64,000 nt of DNA, taken from the NCBI RefSeq assembly GCF_905475395.1, contig NC_058339.1, forward strand, positions 13,214,001-13,278,000, written 5' to 3'. Every line of letters starts with the position of its first letter. Position 1 is the stretch's first letter. Below, one piece after another: positions 60,118 through 64,000 of this stretch. Below the pieces are notes generated by a model. That model searched no databases. It worked only from the letters and a program-made list of their open reading frames with translations, and was not told the origin of the DNA. The position numbers and the translations under genes were made by a program. This stretch comes from Chrysoperla carnea. Its lineage: Eukaryota > Arthropoda > Insecta > Neuroptera > Chrysopidae.

Positions 60118-61447
60118 TTACAAATCTGCAGGTTTTTGTGTTATAAAATAGCCTAACACTTCGTTATTTCCAATTTTATATAAATGGCATATGTAGATGC
60201 AAATAATCCGAGTCAAGCCTCCAATATAATATTCATTTGCGGCGTCCAACATATCAAAGACAGTCGTAAGATAAGATTTTTTCAAAAAATTTTCATCCCA
60301 TTTATCCAATTCTGGTAATTCGATTACACCCAAGATTAAAAAAAGCACACTGACATGAAAAATAAAAACAGGAAAATTATACACAAATAAATTAAAAAAC
60401 TTACATTTTCGATAAATATGGCTATATACAGTTTGGCAACCATCTCGTTAGCCATTTAAAATAAATGAAGTAAGAAGAGTTTTTATGGACGTTATTTATG
60501 GTGGATACTTTTGAAATGATCACACTGTATAACTCGTAAATGGACAATTTAACGAAAAAAGAATAGGAGATATTTCGTAGTGAAAATTTTATAATAATAA
60601 ATCATTAAAAGAAAATTTTTAAATCTCTGGATTAAAAATTTTTTCAATCCGACTACTTCAGGTCCGCGGCCAAGCGTAGTATTAGTGAGTCATTTCAGAA
60701 TGAGTGCAAATTCCAAAAATGTTATCCAGCATCATACCCTCAATCGAAAAGGTATATTTACATGATGAAATCAGCTTCCTGATCGAGACACATTTTGCGT
60801 TGTAGACTTTGACATTCTATTTTCAGTCTTTCTGAAATGATTTATTAAAACTACGCTTGGCCGCAGACCTATCCGATTTTGAGGAATTTTTGAGTTGGCA
60901 ATCCCAATGAACTGTATTAAAATAATTCATAGAGTTTATTGGGAAGTTTTGTCACTCGTCAAAAAAATTAAATAAAAAAAATTACATACTTCAAAGCACT
61001 GCTATTACTTTCTTTAGTATTGAATAAATCATTTTTTTCGTATCTCATATGTGTAATAATCTTACAACAAATCCGAAATAAAATTTCTTGATCCAATTCG
61101 TGTATATATGAAGATAAAAGGTCCATTAAATCAGGATTTATTTCTTCGCCCATGCAACCACAAGCATATTGAACATCTGAATTATCAGTTAAAATTGTAT
61201 CGTTGGGATTCAATGCATGATGATCAATCCAATAAATGATTTTCGATAAAGTATAACTATTTTTTACACAATTGAATTCTACAACAACCGATGTATCTAT
61301 TGGGTCCATATCATCAATTACGTTCTTTAATAAAGTTGAACATAATTTTAGTGATGTTGGATTACATTGTATGACTACATCATCTGTCGCTTTTATTGAT
61401 AACAACATTGAAGTATTATCAGTTAACAGTTTTAAGTTTTCTGACAT
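60118..61447 (-). CDS. Divergent SKP1-like protein, two exons
   Basis: Exons 60990-61447 (donor GTATGT, phase 2) and 60118-60349 (acceptor CATGTCAG), joined 690 bp, 229 residues. SKP1 is the adapter joining F-box proteins to CUL1 in SCF ubiquitin ligases. Residues ~17-80 match the SKP1 BTB/POZ fold (LLSIKATDDVVIQCN, then LSKIIYWIDHHALNPND). Residues ~105-135 resemble the F-box-binding helices (LMDLLSSYIHELD, RICCKIITHM). Exon 2 then gives a second, clearer match: LDKWDENFLKK, then TVFDMLDAANEYYIGGL, as in SKP1's W-D-x-x-FL and LI-L-AANYL-I-GL. Length exceeds the usual ~162, and the conserved C-terminal tail rich in E and ending WC-EK is absent. It could instead be two gene fragments or a decaying paralogue, but exon phase is consistent with one gene. 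Confidence 0.7.
60660..60869. mobile_element. Small TIR element in SKP1-like intron
   Basis: AGGTCCGCGGCCAAGCGTAG at the left faces CTACGCTTGGCCGCAGACCT at the right, and similarity continues inward (CATTTCAGAA and its complement), giving TIRs of about 55 bp. 210 bp, non-coding. It lies fully inside the intron and accounts for a third of it. No clear target duplication was found. Confidence 0.7.
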
Positions 61448-63256
61448 TTTTTAAACAAGTTACCGACGTGACTTAAAAAACAAAATATACGTTGCAAAAC
61501 AAAACTTGACTTGCTAAAATTATGATAGATTTAGACAAGGTAAGTCTGTTAACCATTGACGTTACATTACATAGACTGAGTGTCGAACGATTTTAAGCGT
61601 GCCAACATCTGAAGTAATTGCTTAGGTCTAATCACTCTAATCCATTGTAGATTCGTTAGAAAAAATGTAAAGTGATACTTGATAAGTATTTTTTTAAGTC
61701 AAAAAGTTCAGTGAAATCACGATAATACCGCTATTTGGATTCGGTATGTGTGGCGCTATCTAGTGTTTAATAATGTAACTAAAATATTTTCATTAAGAGA
61801 GAAGGTTTTATCAGAAGTTAAATGGCTTGTATGTATATGACTGAGGACCCTACACACGACTACATTACTACAAATTGTTATATTACTGTAACGAATTAGA
61901 GGTGAGTACAATGCGAATGCGAATACCAGTCACTTTGTGTAAAGTGGTGAATGAAAATTGAGTGTATAGACAGGGTACCTATACAATTACATACATGTAT
62001 GGACATGTTATCAATAAATTTATGTTGTTATTCTAACACAAACATACACATAAATTCATTAACGATATCGAAAATTAGTGCTGTGACAAAGATACTAAAT
62101 GATTATCGAATGATGTGATGAATACGATATGGAAATTGGATGTTGACAAATAGATAAAGACTAAATTTTGACCTTTTTTTGTAGAGAATGTTAATCTCGG
62201 TACTTTTTTCGATACAATCAATAGTGAAGAAGTCAAACCAAGATGATGTAGTACCCTCAAGGGGTAGCATCACACCTTTTCAAATTGAAACTTATCATTG
62301 AGCATCCTAACCGTAACCAAAAAGTCGAACTTTCCCCCAAAAATGCGATTTAAGATATAGGATTTCGACTAGGATTACTGTAATATGTAGAATCAAAATT
62401 TTAGTGTGTTTATAGATTCATCTAATTTGTCCATTTTTACAAATTTAGCCAGCTATTCGAGTGCTCTCAAAGTTGATATCCATCCTGTATATTCGTGTGA
62501 AAATAAAAATGATTGTTCAGTAAATAAAATGTGCACATTGAATCAAAATTAATTATCCATAAAATTGACCTATTTTATTTTTTAATTAAAAATGAATTGT
62601 AGACCTTACGTATTATACAGAATAGTCGGAGTTGGCAAGTTATAACAGCCGAATTTGCTTAGCAGGCATTTTGGCAATGTTCACAAAAACCTTGCCAAAA
62701 TTACATATCGAGTCGTCATATCGAAAATAAGGATAAGTAAAAATTGCCCTTCATACGTTAATTATAGTTTTACAAAATGGTTCAGAAATATATTTCATAA
62801 CAACAATTACGAAGATATTTCAATAAAATAAAATATTTTCTACTAGATATTTCACTTTGTATGAATATTTTAATTGAAAATCATTTTCACAAACTAGAAA
62901 TTTATACCAAATGGAATGTTATTTTATAAATATATTTTAATAAGTAAAGAATTTTTCATAAAATACATACAACGAACTTAAACGGGAAAACGAATAAGCA
63001 ACAATTTGAAAACTTTAGTATTATAACTCAATGTTCTTTTGCTGTACTGTTGAGTATACGCTCATATTATATTTGAGGTAAAACGTCAAGAGTATTGAAT
63101 GTTTGTAAAATATTGAAAAAGGCTGGAATACTTTTACTTTTGTTTGGATTTCGATTTCATCTGGGCAAATTTTAATTATGTAAGATAATATCTTCGCAAT
63201 TGGCATATGAGTCGTTGAAAAACAGCTTTGAAAAACTTTTTGAAAGATGTAACAAC
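61448..63256. other. Upstream of SKP1-like gene; nothing further recognised
   Basis: Contains the presumed promoter of the SKP1-like gene next to 61448. The remainder is AT-rich with only short open frames (for example 62075-62260) that show no recognisable features. Confidence 0.4.
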
Positions 63257-64000
63257 TTTACCTCGTCAGCACTTGGGTTATGAGCATTTGGCTCACCCAA
63301 GATTTAAAATATAAATAATTTTTATTTTTCAAATAGTACATCTATTTCTGATTTATGAACTTTCCAGATTTTTTCAACCAATCTACAATTTTTAAAATAT
63401 ATTTTTTTCGAACCCTTTAGAAATTGTGGTCTGTTTTTTCATTACACGTCTTTTGTTACACAAGAATTGACAGCTTCGTATATTTTCGGGCTTGTTCGTG
63501 TACTTTCGTACTTCGGTATGTTCGCCAGAGCCTTTCACGATTTTACTTGCATAATTAACTGTCATTATTTTTGTTGTTTAAAATATTTGTGATAATAATA
63601 ATTATTAAAATTAATTAATCTTAATAATAAGTTTAATAACTGCCGAAAAGTTTGATTTAACTACGCTTTTTTTAAAATTTGTTTGTATTAAAATTTTAAA
63701 AGTATTGTTATTGTGAACATAGCCTGTAAATAAGTATATTTTTCAATAAATGATTCCATAATTCAATAAATATGTTTACAGTATAATGAATACATAATAA
63801 ACACAACACAGTTACTGAACAGTCTGACTTAGACAATTTTGATGAGGAGGATCAAACGATGAAGCGTGGGGTTTGTTCGTTTTGTTCACGCCGAAAAAAT
63901 CGTAAAACTAAAAAAAAGTGCGGGCAGTATTCGTTACCTATTTGAAATGAGCATGTGATATTTTTCTGTATGAACTGTGAGCTGTCTGATAATTTTAAAA
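63257..64000 (+). mobile_element. piggyBac-type element, left end, running off the window
   Basis: The left terminus TTTACCTCGTCAGCACTTGG (TTAA site mutated) matches the inverted right end of the MITE at 39347-39885, and similarity continues for about 250 bp ('atgagcatttggctcaccc', 'attttcgggcttgttcgtgt'). At 63826 onward it carries transposase C-terminal coding sequence. The other end lies beyond 64000, so the full length and any further coding part are unknown. Confidence 0.65.
63826..63999 (+). pseudogene. piggyBac transposase C-terminal cysteine-rich domain, decayed
   Basis: The frame reads DEEDQTMKRGVCSFCSRRKN, then KKKCGQYSLPI, a TGA, NEHV and FFCMNCE. This is the spacing of the zinc-binding C-terminal domain of piggyBac-family transposases (C-x2-C, C-x2-C, I-C-x-EH, C-x2-C), which binds the transposon ends. 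The residue expected to be the Cys before NEH is a TGA stop, and one Cys of the second pair is Tyr, so the fragment is dead. No catalytic DDD core was seen upstream within the window. Confidence 0.65.

Noticed and set aside
53199-64000. Upstream KIF26 motor exons
   Set aside because: I searched the minus strand for a phase-1 exon end leading into the P-loop and saw no convincing candidate, so the gene is reported as 5' partial.

Overview
This is nuclear DNA of an insect or close arthropod. The genes have short exons with GT-AG introns, the DNA is strongly AT-rich, and the repeats include tRNA-derived SINEs, Helitrons, hAT and TTAA-targeting elements. The SINE tails are (CCTAA)n, the complement of the canonical insect telomere unit. 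The order cannot be fixed from the sequence alone. All gene models below were built by hand from splice sites and reading phase.

Layout: 1-16.7 kb has no recognisable gene and holds dispersed repeats, a hAT relic with a decayed transposase, perfect or near-perfect hairpins, TTAA elements and one short complete Helitron. At 16.7-18.1 kb (-) is a long 5' coding exon of a FAM89/LRAP-type adapter; its last exon is off the left edge or unseen. 18.6-24.1 kb is repeats: an array of ~30 bp palindromic units, two tRNA-SINE families, a 300-317 bp satellite and a TTAA MITE. 25.5-27.9 kb holds two small complete genes in divergent orientation: APC11 (-), the RING subunit of the anaphase-promoting complex, and DPY30 (+), a COMPASS/MLL subunit. 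A THAP-domain relic lies between them. 29.6-40.2 kb (-) is a complete 10-exon nidogen gene of 1391 codons, whose product is a basement-membrane linker. 44.3-53.2 kb (-) holds the last five exons of a KIF26-family kinesin; its N-terminal exons must lie further right, probably outside the window. 60.1-61.4 kb (-) is an unusual SKP1-like gene of 229 codons, possibly nested in a KIF26 intron.

The genes share no obvious pathway; APC11 and SKP1 both belong to cullin-type ubiquitin ligases, but nothing here links them in cis. No viral or prokaryotic gene system was seen. The most interesting points are the SKP1-like protein with a second SKP1 C-terminal-like segment, a piggyBac-type fragment at the right edge that ties a TTAA MITE family to its probable autonomous source, a 687 bp TA-flanked foldback beside the KIF26 3' end, a palindrome array upstream of FAM89, a recent SINE insertion with a perfect 12 bp target duplication close to a nidogen 3' splice site, and a possible retained intron that would give KIF26 two C-termini.
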